Below, piece by piece: positions 8,229 through 16,869 of a stretch of DNA of 59,352 bases. Origin of the DNA: Alphaproteobacteria bacterium (lineage in GTDB: Bacteria; Pseudomonadota; Alphaproteobacteria; MPNO01; UBA2964); NCBI GenBank assembly GCA_009377375.1, contig WHUE01000015.1, positions 1 to 59,352 of the forward strand, read 5' to 3'. Both the position numbers and the translations under genes were made by a program. A model generated the notes under the pieces. It ran no database searches, was not told the origin of the DNA, and worked only from the letters and a program-made list of their open reading frames with translations. Every line of letters starts with the position of its first letter. Position 1 is the stretch's first letter.

Positions 8229-9947
8229 ATGACCCGCATGACCCCCAGCGAAGCCTTCGTCGAGACGCTCGCCGCGCACGGCGTGACGCATGTGTTCGGA
8301 ATCGTCGGCTCCGCCTATATGGACGCGCTCGACCTGTTCGAGCCGGCCGGCATCCGCTTCATCTCGGTCGCGCACGAGCAGGGCGCGGCGCATATGGCGG
8401 ACGGGTATTCGCGGGTCAGCAACCGCCACGGCGTCTGCGTCGGGCAGAACGGGCCGGGCATCACCAACATGGTGACCGCCATCGCCGCGGCCTACTGGGC
8501 ACACAGCCCAGTGGTCATCGTGACACCCGAAGCCGGCACGATGGGCATCGGACTCGGCGGGTTCCAGGAAACCGAGCAGATGCCGATCTTCTCGAAGATC
8601 ACCAAGTACCAGGCCCATGTGACCGGCCCGGCCCGGCTGGCGGAGCTGACAAGCCGCGCCTTCGACGTGGCGCTGTCGGAGCGCGGCCCGGTGCAGATCA
8701 ACATCCCGCGCGACTTCTTCTACGGCGATATCGACGTGGAGATCCCGAAGCCGCGCCGCGTGCTGCACGGCGCCGGCAACCCGCAAAGCCTGGACGAGGC
8801 CGCGCAGGCGCTGGCCGCGGCGAAGTTCCCGGTCATCGTGGCCGGCGGCGGCGTGGTGATGGGCGGCGGGGTGGACGAGGCGAAGGCACTGGCCGAGCAC
8901 CTGTCCGCGCCGGTGGTCACCAGCTACCTGCACAACGACGCCTTCCCCGCCAGCCACGCGCTGGCCTGCGGTCCGCTCGGCTATCACGGCTCCAAGGCGG
9001 CGATGCGGGTGATCGCGCAGGCCGACGTGGTGCTGGCGCTGGGCACGCGGCTGGGCCCGTTCGGCACCCTGCCCCAGTACGGCATCGACTACTGGCCGAA
9101 GGACGCGAAGATCATCCAGGTCGACACCGACCACCGCATGCTGGGGCTGGTGAAACAGATCGCGGTCGGCGTCAACGGCGACGCGAAGGCCGCGGCCACC
9201 GAGATCCTGAGGCGGATGCAGACGCTGAACCGGCCCATCGCCGCCCACGCCAACAAGGCGGACCGCATGGCCGAGGTGAAGAAGCAGAAGACGGCCTGGG
9301 AAAAGGAGCGCTTCGACCAGGAAGGCAACGGCGCGACCCCCATCGTGCCGCGGCGCGCGTTGATCGAGCTGGAGCGCGCGATGCCGAAGGACGCGATGGT
9401 GTCCACCGATATCGGCAATGTCTGCGCCGTGTCCAACGGCTATCTCAACTTCGAGAAGCCGCTTTCCTTCTTCGCGCCGATGAGCTTCGGCAATTGCGGC
9501 TATTCCTTCCCGGCGATGATCGGCGCCAAGGTGGCCGCGCCCGACCGCCCGGCGGTGTCCTATGTCGGCGACGGGGCGTGGGGGATGAGCCTGCTGGAAT
9601 CCATGACCTGCGTGCGCGAGAACATCCCGGTCACGGCGGTGGTGTTCAACAACGGCCAGTGGGGGGCGGAGAAGAAGAACCAGATCGACTACTACGCCGA
9701 CCGGTTCGTCGGCACCAACCTCGACAACCCGAGCTTCGCCGGCATCGCCCGGGCGATGGGCGCGGAGGGCGTGACCATCGAGAACCCCGACCAGATCGGC
9801 GACGCGCTGCGCGAGGCCACGTCCAGCGGCAGGCACACGGTGATCGAGCTGATGCTGAACCAGGAGCTGGGCGAGCCGTTCCGCCGCGACGCGCTGAAGA
9901 AGCCGGTGCGGATGCTCGACAAGTACAAGGACTACACCGTCGCCTGA
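8229..9947 (+). CDS. xsc: Sulfoacetaldehyde acetyltransferase (phosphate-dependent, ThDP)
   Basis: 572 residues, close to the usual length of Xsc. The N-terminal ThDP pyrimidine-binding domain shows VFGIVGSAYMDALDLF, HEQGAAHMADGY (catalytic Glu near residue 50), VGQNGPGITN and GTMGIGLGGFQE, which are closer to Xsc than to acetolactate synthase. The C-terminal domain has the ThDP motif GDGAWGMS followed by VVFNNGQWG. Xsc converts sulfoacetaldehyde and phosphate to sulfite and acetyl phosphate in the cytoplasm. A pta gene three genes along uses the acetyl phosphate, which strongly supports the assignment. It is the first gene of a long plus-strand cluster. Confidence 0.92.
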   Translation: MTRMTPSEAFVETLAAHGVTHVFGIVGSAYMDALDLFEPAGIRFISVAHEQGAAHMADGYSRVSNRHGVCVGQNGPGITNMVTAIAAAYWAHSPVVIVTPEAGTMGIGLGGFQETEQMPIFSKITKYQAHVTGPARLAELTSRAFDVALSERGPVQINIPRDFFYGDIDVEIPKPRRVLHGAGNPQSLDEAAQALAAAKFPVIVAGGGVVMGGGVDEAKALAEHLSAPVVTSYLHNDAFPASHALACGPLGYHGSKAAMRVIAQADVVLALGTRLGPFGTLPQYGIDYWPKDAKIIQVDTDHRMLGLVKQIAVGVNGDAKAAATEILRRMQTLNRPIAAHANKADRMAEVKKQKTAWEKERFDQEGNGATPIVPRRALIELERAMPKDAMVSTDIGNVCAVSNGYLNFEKPLSFFAPMSFGNCGYSFPAMIGAKVAAPDRPAVSYVGDGAWGMSLLESMTCVRENIPVTAVVFNNGQWGAEKKNQIDYYADRFVGTNLDNPSFAGIARAMGAEGVTIENPDQIGDALREATSSGRHTVIELMLNQELGEPFRRDALKKPVRMLDKYKDYTVA

Positions 9948-9972
9948 CGGCGGCCGGAGCGGGAGCGTTTCG

Positions 9973-11124
9973 ATGAACGGCGATACCGCCGAACCGCAGG
10001 TGCATCGCGGGCTGATAGGGGTCTGCTTCGACCGCTCGCCGACGACCCGCATCGACGGCCGGGAAGGCGCGCTGTACTACCGCGGCTACTCGATCCACGA
10101 CCTCGCCGCGCAATCCAGCTTCGAGGAGACGGCCTGCCTGCTGCTCAAGGGCGCGCTGCCGACGCAGGCCGAGCTGGACGCGTTCGACGCCGAGCTCAAG
10201 GCCGCCCGCCCCCTGCCCGCCCCGGTGCTGGACATCGTCCGCATCGTGAAGAACGCGCACCCGATGGACGTGCTGCGCACCGCCGTCTCCGCGCTGGCCG
10301 CGTTCGATCCGGAGGTCGCGGACAACACGGCGGAGGCCACGCTGCGCAAGGGCATCAGGCTGACCAGCCAGGTCGCCACCGCCGTCTGCGCCCACCACAT
10401 GATCCGCCAGGGCAAGGAGCCGGTGCCGCCGAGCGACACGCTCGGCCACGCCGCCAACTTCCTCTACATGCTCAAGGGCGAGACGCCGAGCGCGGAGGCG
10501 GCGGCGCTGATGGACACCGACATGGTGCTGCACGCCGAGCACGGCGCCAACGCCTCGTCCTTCGCCGCCCGCGTGGTGGTCGGCACCGACGCCAACCTGC
10601 ATGCCGCGATCACCGCCGCCGTCGCCGCGCTGTCCGGGCCCGGCCACGGCGGCGCGGCCGAAAACGTGATGAGGATGGCGAAGGAGATCGGCGCGCCGGA
10701 GAACGCCGCCGCCTATGTCCGCGCGAAGCGCGCGGCGCGGGAGCCGGTGACAGGGTTCGGCCACCGCGTATACCGCGCCGAGGACCCGCGCGCGCGGCAC
10801 ATGCGCGAGGGCGTGAAGCGGCTGTCGGCGGAGATGGGCCAGCCCCGCTGGTACGAGGTCCTGGAAGCCGTGGTCGCCGCCATGCAGCCCTATGCGCGGC
10901 ACGGCATCAACGTGAACGTCGATTTCTACGCCGGCGCGGTCTACTTCCTGCACGGCGTGCCGGAGGATTTGTTCGTGCCGATCTTCGCCGTCGGCCGGGT
11001 GCCGGGCTGGACGGTGCAGGCGCTGGAGCAGTTCGCCAACAACATCCTGATCCGCCCGCTGCTGGTCTATGACGGTCCGGAGCCGCGCCCCTACGTCCCC
11101 ATCGGGCAGCGGGGCGGCGCATGA
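9973..11124 (+). CDS. Citrate synthase (short, CitZ/PrpC-like form)
   Basis: 383 residues, the length of the Gram-positive/2-methylcitrate-synthase type rather than the ~430-residue GltA. Catalytic residues are visible: His in [10 protein letters not shown], His in GFGHRVYR and Asp in NVNVDFYAG. It would condense acetyl-CoA, or possibly propionyl-CoA, with oxaloacetate. It lies 25 bp after xsc and overlaps pta by the ATGA of its stop codon, so it is translationally tied to the acetyl-phosphate branch. A dedicated citrate synthase here suggests it drains the acetyl-CoA produced by Xsc and Pta. I do not recall one as a standard part of published xsc clusters. Confidence 0.9.
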   Translation: MNGDTAEPQVHRGLIGVCFDRSPTTRIDGREGALYYRGYSIHDLAAQSSFEETACLLLKGALPTQAELDAFDAELKAARPLPAPVLDIVRIVKNAHPMDVLRTAVSALAAFDPEVADNTAEATLRKGIRLTSQVATAVCAHHMIRQGKEPVPPSDTLGHAANFLYMLKGETPSAEAAALMDTDMVLHAEHGANASSFAARVVVGTDANLHAAITAAVAALSGPGHGGAAENVMRMAKEIGAPENAAAYVRAKRAAREPVTGFGHRVYRAEDPRARHMREGVKRLSAEMGQPRWYEVLEAVVAAMQPYARHGINVNVDFYAGAVYFLHGVPEDLFVPIFAVGRVPGWTVQALEQFANNILIRPLLVYDGPEPRPYVPIGQRGGA

Positions 11125-12077
11125 GCGCGATGGTCGCACGGCTGATGCGGGAAGCCGCCGCGCGGAACGGCGCCGTCGTGCTGCCCGAGGGCGACGATCC
11201 GCGCATCCGCGAGGCGGCGCGCCGGCTGACCGCGGACCACGTGGCGCGCGTCGTGCTGCTGGGCGGGGCGGCGGGCGCGCCGGACGGGGTGGAGGCGGTC
11301 GATCCCGCGACCGATCCGCGCCGCGACGCCTATGCGGAGCGCTACGCGGCGCAGCGCGGCATCTCCCCCGCCGTCGCCGGGCGGCTGCTGAGGAAGCCGC
11401 TGTTCTTCGGCGCGATGATGGTGGCGGCCGGCGACGCCGACGCGATGGTGGCCGGCGCCGCCAACCCGACCCGCCGCGTGATCGAGGCGGGGCTGATGGC
11501 GGTCGGGCTGGCCGAGGGCATCGGGACGCCGTCGAGCTTCTTCCTGATGATCGTGCCGGACCCCGCCGGCGGGGCGGAACGCGCCTTCGTCTTCGCCGAT
11601 TGCGCGCTCAACGTCGATCCGACCGCCGAGCAGCTTGCCGACATCGCGCTGGCCTCGGCGGCGAGCGCGGCGAAGCTGCTGGATGAGGCGCCGCGCGTCG
11701 CCATGCTGTCCTTTTCCACCCACGGCAGCGGTTCCGGCGCGCGCGTCGACAAGGTGCGGCGCGCGACCGCGATCGCACAGGCGCGCGCGCCGCATATCGC
11801 CATCGACGGCGAGCTGCAGGCCGACACGGCGCTGAACGCCGCCGTCGCCGCCGCCAAGGCGAAGCGCGACAGCGGCGTGGCGGGGCGCGCCAACGTGCTG
11901 GTCTTCCCCGATCTCGACGCCGGCAATATCGGCTACAAGCTGACCCAGCAGATGACCGGCGCCGCCGCCATCGGCCCGATCCTCCAGGGCTTCGCCCGCC
12001 CGGTCAGCGACCTTTCGCGCGGCGCCTCGGCGGCCGACATCGTCGCCGCCAGCGGCATCGCCCTCGCGCTCGGGTGA
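11121..12077 (+). CDS. pta: Phosphate acetyltransferase
   Basis: 318 residues, the compact single-domain Pta (PTA_PTB family). Typical segments are [62 protein letters not shown] and the C-terminal [16 protein letters not shown]. It transfers the acetyl group of acetyl phosphate to CoA. Its start overlaps the citrate synthase stop (ATGA). The xsc-pta pairing is the standard way to turn sulfoacetaldehyde into acetyl-CoA. Confidence 0.92.
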   Translation: MSAMVARLMREAAARNGAVVLPEGDDPRIREAARRLTADHVARVVLLGGAAGAPDGVEAVDPATDPRRDAYAERYAAQRGISPAVAGRLLRKPLFFGAMMVAAGDADAMVAGAANPTRRVIEAGLMAVGLAEGIGTPSSFFLMIVPDPAGGAERAFVFADCALNVDPTAEQLADIALASAASAAKLLDEAPRVAMLSFSTHGSGSGARVDKVRRATAIAQARAPHIAIDGELQADTALNAAVAAAKAKRDSGVAGRANVLVFPDLDAGNIGYKLTQQMTGAAAIGPILQGFARPVSDLSRGASAADIVAASGIALALG

Positions 12078-12381
12078 CGGGGATGGCTTTCCCTCTGCGG
12101 CCGCTCGCGTTTTCAACCGTCATGGTCGGCGAAGGCGACGGCTGTTCCGGACACGAACCTCCCTCCCCCGTCATGGTCGGCGAAGGCCGACCATCCACGT
12201 CTTGTCTTTTTTTCCAAACATTTAGAAAAGCAAAACACGTGGGTGGTCGGCCTTCGCCGACCACGACGGGAAGAGGAACGGAGTCGAACCGGACAGTGTC
12301 GGCCGTCGCCGACCATGACGGACAGGGGAACGCGGTGGACTGCCCCGCCGAGGCGACACCGATGAATACGGAGTCACGCCG
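12078..12381. repeat. Intergenic block of nested inverted repeats (REP/BIME-like)
   Basis: Four copies of a GTCATGGTCGGCGAAGGC-type unit lie here: two forward (from 12119 and 12167-12200) and two inverted (12237-12270 and 12298-12321). The inner pair matches over 34 nt with two mismatches and flanks a 36-nt T- and A-rich loop (12201-12236). The outer pair can fold around them. A related palindrome is at 4321-4350. The block interrupts an otherwise tightly packed operon between pta and sauS and may attenuate or process the transcript. No gene is seen in it. Confidence 0.75.
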
Positions 12382-13815
12382 ATGAACGACACCGCCACCA
12401 TGGACCGCAACAAGGGCGACGCGACCGACCGGGCCGTCGTCGACGAGCTGCTGCGGCGCGCGCGCGCGGCGATGGCCGCCTTCGCCGATGCCGGTCAGGC
12501 GCGGGTGGACGAGGCGGTGACCGCGCTGGCCTGGTCGATCTACGAGCCGGGTCGCGCCCGCGCGCTGGCGGAGCTGGCGGTGGCGGATACCGGGCTCGGC
12601 AACGTCGACGACAAGATCGCCAAGAACCGGCGCAAGACCTTCGGCACGCTGCGCGACCTCGCGCGCGTGAAATCGGTGGGCGTCATCGAGGAGGACGCGG
12701 CGAAGGGGCTGGTCAAATGGGCCAAGCCGGTCGGCGTGGTCTGCGCCGTGGTGCCGTCCACCAACCCCGCCGCGACGCCGGTCAACAAGGCGATGATGGC
12801 GATCAAGGGCCGCAATGCGATCGTCATCGCGCCGACGCCGGCAGGCGCAGCGGCGACGGCGCGCGCGGTCGAGTACATGCGCGCCGAGCTGGCGAAGTGC
12901 GGCCTGCCGGAAGACCTGGTGCAGGTCGTTCCGCCGCCGGTCTCGCGCGCGGTGACGGAGACGCTGATGCGCGCCTGCGACCTCAACGTCGTCACCGGGT
13001 CGCAGAACAACGTGCGCGCCGCCTATCGCAGCGGCACGCCGAGCATCGGGGTCGGCGTCGGCAACGTGCCGGTGATCGTCGATTCCACCGCCGATCTCGC
13101 CGCCGCGGCGGAGAAGATCCGCGCCTCCAAGACCTTCGACAACGCGACCTCGTGCTCGGCGGAGAACGCGCTGGTGATCGTCGACGACGTCTACGACCGG
13201 GCCGTCGCCGCGCTGGAAGCGGCCGGCGGCTACATGGCGCGGGGGGCGGAGAAGGACCGCATCCGGGAGACGCTGTGGGTGGACGGCCAGCTCAACCGCA
13301 AGGTCATCGCCAAGGACGCCGACGTGTTCGCGCGCGAGGCCGGGCTGGGGGCGGCGGCTGAAGCCGCGCGGTTCTTCATGGTGCCGGAGGACGGCGTCGG
13401 GCCGGACTTCCCGTTCTCGGGAGAGAAGCTGGCGCTGGTGCTCGCGGTCTACCGCGCCGCCGATTTCGACGCGGCGCTCGCCCGGGTGCAGGAGATCCTG
13501 CGCCATCAGGGCGGCGGGCACAGCTGCGGCATCCACACCGACGATCCCGCCCATGCGCGCCGGCTCGCCGAGGAGGTGGACGTGGTCCGCGTGCTGGTCA
13601 ACCAGGCGCATTGCATCGGCAATGGCGGGTCGTTCGACAACGGGCTGAACTTCACCCTGTCGATGGGCTGCGGCACATGGGGCGGCAACAGCATTACCGA
13701 GAACCTGAGCTGGCGGCACTTCGTCAACATCACCCATCTTTCCACCGTCATCCCCGAGGACCGCCCGTCGGAAGAGGCGCTGTTCGGCGATTACTGGGCC
13801 AGGCGCGGCAGATGA
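12382..13815 (+). CDS. sauS: Acylating aldehyde dehydrogenase, probable sulfoacetaldehyde dehydrogenase
   Basis: 477 residues. The Rossmann part has PVGVVCAVVPSTNP and AIKGRNAIVIAPTP. The catalytic Cys is C258 in DNATSCSAEN, the CoA-acylating pattern also seen in AdhE/EutE enzymes. The N-terminal VADTGLGNVDDKIAKNRRKT segment resembles the SauS group as I recall it. SauS interconverts sulfoacetyl-CoA and sulfoacetaldehyde with NAD(P)H. Here it would supply sulfoacetaldehyde to Xsc. It overlaps the downstream ligase beta gene by ATGA. Without the xsc-pta context, a general acylating aldehyde dehydrogenase would be the alternative. Confidence 0.82.
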   Translation: MNDTATMDRNKGDATDRAVVDELLRRARAAMAAFADAGQARVDEAVTALAWSIYEPGRARALAELAVADTGLGNVDDKIAKNRRKTFGTLRDLARVKSVGVIEEDAAKGLVKWAKPVGVVCAVVPSTNPAATPVNKAMMAIKGRNAIVIAPTPAGAAATARAVEYMRAELAKCGLPEDLVQVVPPPVSRAVTETLMRACDLNVVTGSQNNVRAAYRSGTPSIGVGVGNVPVIVDSTADLAAAAEKIRASKTFDNATSCSAENALVIVDDVYDRAVAALEAAGGYMARGAEKDRIRETLWVDGQLNRKVIAKDADVFAREAGLGAAAEAARFFMVPEDGVGPDFPFSGEKLALVLAVYRAADFDAALARVQEILRHQGGGHSCGIHTDDPAHARRLAEEVDVVRVLVNQAHCIGNGGSFDNGLNFTLSMGCGTWGGNSITENLSWRHFVNITHLSTVIPEDRPSEEALFGDYWARRGR

Positions 13816-14941
13816 ATTTCGAGGAACACGCGGCGAAACCCCTCCTGGCGGCGGCCGGGCTCGCGGTCCCGCGCAGCCGGCTGGTGGAGCTCGCCGACGA
13901 GGCGGCGGATGCCGCCCGCGCGCTCGGCCGCGTCGCGGTCAAGGCGCAGGCGCCCACCGGCAAGCGCGGCAAGGCCGGCGGGGTGCGGTTTGCGGCAACG
14001 CCCGACGAGGCCGCCGCAGCAGCCGCCGCGATACTGGGTACGGAGATCGGCGGGCATCGCATCCGCCGGGTGCTGGTCGAGGAGACGGTGGACATCGCCC
14101 GCGAGCTGTATGCCGCCGTGCTCACCGACGCGGCGGCGAAGGGCCCGGTCATCCTGTTCTCGCTTCAGGGCGGCGTGGACATCGAGGAAACCGCTTCGCG
14201 CGACGCGGACGCCATCCGCCGCATCCCGGTGGACATCCTCGCCGGCGCGGACCGGGCGAGGATCGCCGCCGCGCTGACCGGGCTGGAGACCGGCGTGGCG
14301 GCGGAGACGCTCGCCTCGTTCCTCGCGCGGCTCTACGGCGTGTGGCGCGACAACGACGCGGAGCTGCTGGAGATCAACCCGCTGGCGGTGGGCTCGACGG
14401 CGACGGCCGGCTGGTGGCGCTGGACTGCAAGCTCACGCTCGACGATTCGGCGGCGCCCCGGCGCGAGATACTGGCCGGGCTCGCCGCGCCCGAGCCGCTG
14501 TCCGCGCTGGAGCGGAAGGCCGCCGCGCTGGGGCTGAAATTCATCGAGCTGGACGGCGACATCGGCATCCTCGCCAACGGCGCCGGGCTCACCATGACGA
14601 CGATGGACGTGGTCAGCCATTACGGCGGCCGCGCCGCCAACTTCCTGGAGATCGGCGGCGACGCCTACACGAAGGCGACCCCGGCGCTGGAGCTGGTGCT
14701 CGCCAACCCCGGCGTCCGCAGCCTGGTGGTCAATTTCTGCGGCGCCTTCGCCCGCACCGACGTGATGACCGGCGGCGTGATCGAGGCGTTCGAGGCGCTG
14801 TCGCCGAAGGTTCCCTTCTTCTTCTGCATCCACGGCACCGGCGCGGACGAGGCGCGCGCGATGCTGAAGGACCGCCTCGGCATGGAAAGCTACGCGCTGA
14901 TGGACGATGCGATCCGCGCCGCGATCGAGGCGGCGGCATGA
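13812..14941 (+). pseudogene. Acyl-CoA ligase (NDP-forming) beta subunit, SucC-like, with apparent frameshift
   Basis: The reading begins in one frame (MNFEEHAAKPLLAAAGL, VAVKAQAPTGKRGKAGGV, LLEINPLAV) and continues one frame back from about 14393 (LDGDGRLVALDCKL, GGRAANFLEIGGDA, VVNFCGAFARTDV). Together they cover an ATP-grasp domain and the CoA-ligase domain of a SucC-type subunit of about 376 residues. One missing base near 14388-14396 would restore it. No slippery heptamer is visible, so a real mutation or a sequence error is likelier than programmed shifting. ATGA overlaps on both sides tie it to sauS and the alpha subunit. Its expected role is activation of a sulfonated acid to its CoA ester. 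Confidence 0.8.
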
Positions 14942-15828
14942 TTATCGGCGGCGGCGAGACCGTTCTGGTGCAGGGCATCACCGGTCGCCAGGCGACGTTC
15001 TGGACCGGGCGCATGCGCGAATACGGCACCGCCGTCATCGGCGGGGTGAACCCGAAGAAGGCGGGCGAGACGCATCTCGGGCTGCCGGTCTGGGGCAGCG
15101 CGGTCGAGGCGGCGCGGGAACGGGCCATCGACGCGGCGGTGATGTTCATCCCGGCGCTGGGGGTGAAGGCGGCGGCGCTGGACGCCGTCGAGGCCGGGAT
15201 CGGCAAGATCGTCATCCTGACCGAGCATGTCCCGGTGCAGGACGTGATGGAGCTGCTGGCCGCGGCGCGGCTCAAGGGGGCGCGGGTGCTCGGCCCCAAC
15301 ACCGCCGGCACGGTCACGCCGGGCGAGAGCTTCGTCGGCTTCATGCCGGCCTTCAACGACACCGTATTCCGCCCCGGCCGTGTGGGCGTTCTGTCGCGCA
15401 GCGGCAGCCTGGGCACGCTGATCTGCCTGAAGCTGGCCGAGGCCGGGCTGGGCCAGTCCGCCTTCATCGGAATCGGCGGCGACCCCATAGTCGGCACCAC
15501 GACCGCCGACGCCGTCGCCGGCCTCGCCGCGCATGACGGCACCGACGCCATCGTCATGGTCGGCGAGATCGGCGGCGCGATGGAAGAGGAAGCGGCCGGG
15601 GCCGCCGCCGCCGCCGGCAAGCCTGTCATCGCCTTCATCGCCGGGCGCGCCGCGCCGGCCGGGCGCAGGATGGGCCATGCCGGCGCCATTGTGTCCGGCG
15701 GCCGGGGCACGTATGACTCGAAACGCGCAGCGCTGGAGGCTGCGGGGGTGCGCGTGCTGGACACGCCGTCGGAAGTCGGCCCGGCCGTGGCGAAGGCGCT
15801 CGGCGGGGCGCGTCGCAAGGCGGGCTGA
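14938..15828 (+). CDS. Acyl-CoA ligase (NDP-forming) alpha subunit, SucD-like
   Basis: 296 residues, the length of SucD. The CoA-binding Rossmann domain opens with VLVQGITGRQATFW and has YGTAVIGGVNPKKAG, and the ligase domain contains VGVLSRSGSLG, FIGIGGDPIVGTTTAD and the phospho-His loop MGHAGAIVSGG (H247). With the beta subunit at 13812 it forms a succinyl-CoA-synthetase-like enzyme. Core TCA sucCD genes are normally beside sucAB/mdh, so this copy is probably specialised. Its linkage to sauS and xsc points to sulfoacetate as the acid. As I recall, a two-subunit NDP-forming sulfoacetate ligase has been described in Bilophila; this was not checked. Confidence 0.88.
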   Translation: MIIGGGETVLVQGITGRQATFWTGRMREYGTAVIGGVNPKKAGETHLGLPVWGSAVEAARERAIDAAVMFIPALGVKAAALDAVEAGIGKIVILTEHVPVQDVMELLAAARLKGARVLGPNTAGTVTPGESFVGFMPAFNDTVFRPGRVGVLSRSGSLGTLICLKLAEAGLGQSAFIGIGGDPIVGTTTADAVAGLAAHDGTDAIVMVGEIGGAMEEEAAGAAAAAGKPVIAFIAGRAAPAGRRMGHAGAIVSGGRGTYDSKRAALEAAGVRVLDTPSEVGPAVAKALGGARRKAG

Positions 15829-15858
15829 ACGCGCGGAAGAACGGGGAGACGAACGGGG

Positions 15859-16785
15859 ATGAGCAGCGCAGACGCGCCATATGAGAGCATCTGGTCCGAC
15901 CTTCAGGGGGTCCGGTTCACGCAGGACTACGCCGACGCCGGCGGGATCGAGACGCGCTACCTGCGCACAGGCGCGCCGGGCAGGCCGGCGGTGATCTTCC
16001 TGCACGGCACCGGCGGCCATGCCGAGGCCTATACGCGGAACCTGAAGGCCTATGGCGCGCATTTCGACACCTTCGCCATCGACATGCTGGGCCACGGCAT
16101 GACCGGCAAGCCGGATTACGACTACGACATGCCGGCCTATATCCGGCACCTGATCGGCTTCATGGACGCGATGGGGCTGGAGAAGGCGACGCTGTCGGGC
16201 GAGTCGCTCGGCGGCTGGCTGGCGGCGCATTTCGCCGTCGCCCATCCGGAGCGCGTGGACAAGCTGGTGCTCAACACCGCCGGCGGCGAGATGGTGCAGC
16301 CCAAGGCGCTGGGCGCGCTGCGCAACTCCACCCGGGCCGCGGTCGAGGACCCGAGCTGGCCGCGGCTGAAGGACCGGCTGGAATGGCTGATGTACGCCCC
16401 TTCGGACGTCCACGACGACCTGATCGCCTGCCGCCAGCGCATCTACGCGACGCCGGAGATGCAGGCCAACATCCACCACCTGCTCTGCCTGCACACGATC
16501 GAGGCGCGGCAGCGCTTCGCGCTGTCGAAGGAGCAGTGGGCGCAGATCGCCCAGCCGACGCTGGTGCTGTGGACCTCGCACGACCCGACCGCGACGGTCG
16601 AGGTGGGCGAGCATCTGGCCAGCCTGATCCCCGGCTGCGATTTCGTGGTCATGGACGAGTGCGGCCACTGGCCCCAGTTCGAGGACCCGGAGACGTTCAA
16701 CCGGATCACCCTCGATTTCCTGCTCGGGCGGGGCGTGCCGAAGGAGAACCCGGTGAAGCGGGCGCGCAGGCCCCGCCAGCCATGA
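15859..16785 (+). CDS. Alpha/beta hydrolase (MhpC-like family)
   Basis: 308 residues. FLHGTGGHAEAY forms the oxyanion loop, the nucleophile elbow is SGESLGGWLA (S116), the acid is in WTSHDPTATV and the catalytic His is in DECGHWPQFEDP. The fold and lid (LNTAGGEMVQPKALGALR) resemble meta-cleavage-product hydrolases. It starts 30 bp after the ligase alpha subunit and lies upstream of the TTT importer, all on the plus strand. In the sulfonate pathway its role is unclear: it could hydrolyse an ester or thioester precursor, or serve another substrate of the importer. Confidence 0.85.
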   Translation: MSSADAPYESIWSDLQGVRFTQDYADAGGIETRYLRTGAPGRPAVIFLHGTGGHAEAYTRNLKAYGAHFDTFAIDMLGHGMTGKPDYDYDMPAYIRHLIGFMDAMGLEKATLSGESLGGWLAAHFAVAHPERVDKLVLNTAGGEMVQPKALGALRNSTRAAVEDPSWPRLKDRLEWLMYAPSDVHDDLIACRQRIYATPEMQANIHHLLCLHTIEARQRFALSKEQWAQIAQPTLVLWTSHDPTATVEVGEHLASLIPGCDFVVMDECGHWPQFEDPETFNRITLDFLLGRGVPKENPVKRARRPRQP

Positions 16786-16869
16786 GGGTCGTCGCCGCGA
16801 CTCGGCACGGACGGCAGCGTATGTTAGCGTCGCATTGCGTTCGTCATGGATTTGATAAGGGAGGATCAC

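Noticed and set aside
8019-10052. Upstream extension of the IclR frame to 943 codons antisense to xsc
   Set aside because: Only the last 265 codons show IclR homology. The rest mirrors xsc codons and lacks any domain.
12004-13737. 577-codon minus-strand frame opposite sauS and the repeat block
   Set aside because: It crosses the inverted-repeat gap and mirrors sauS. The translation is Arg/Ala-rich without motifs.
14385-14400. Programmed ribosomal frameshift in the ligase beta subunit
   Set aside because: No slippery heptamer or obvious stimulatory hairpin is visible at the switch point; a base loss is simpler.
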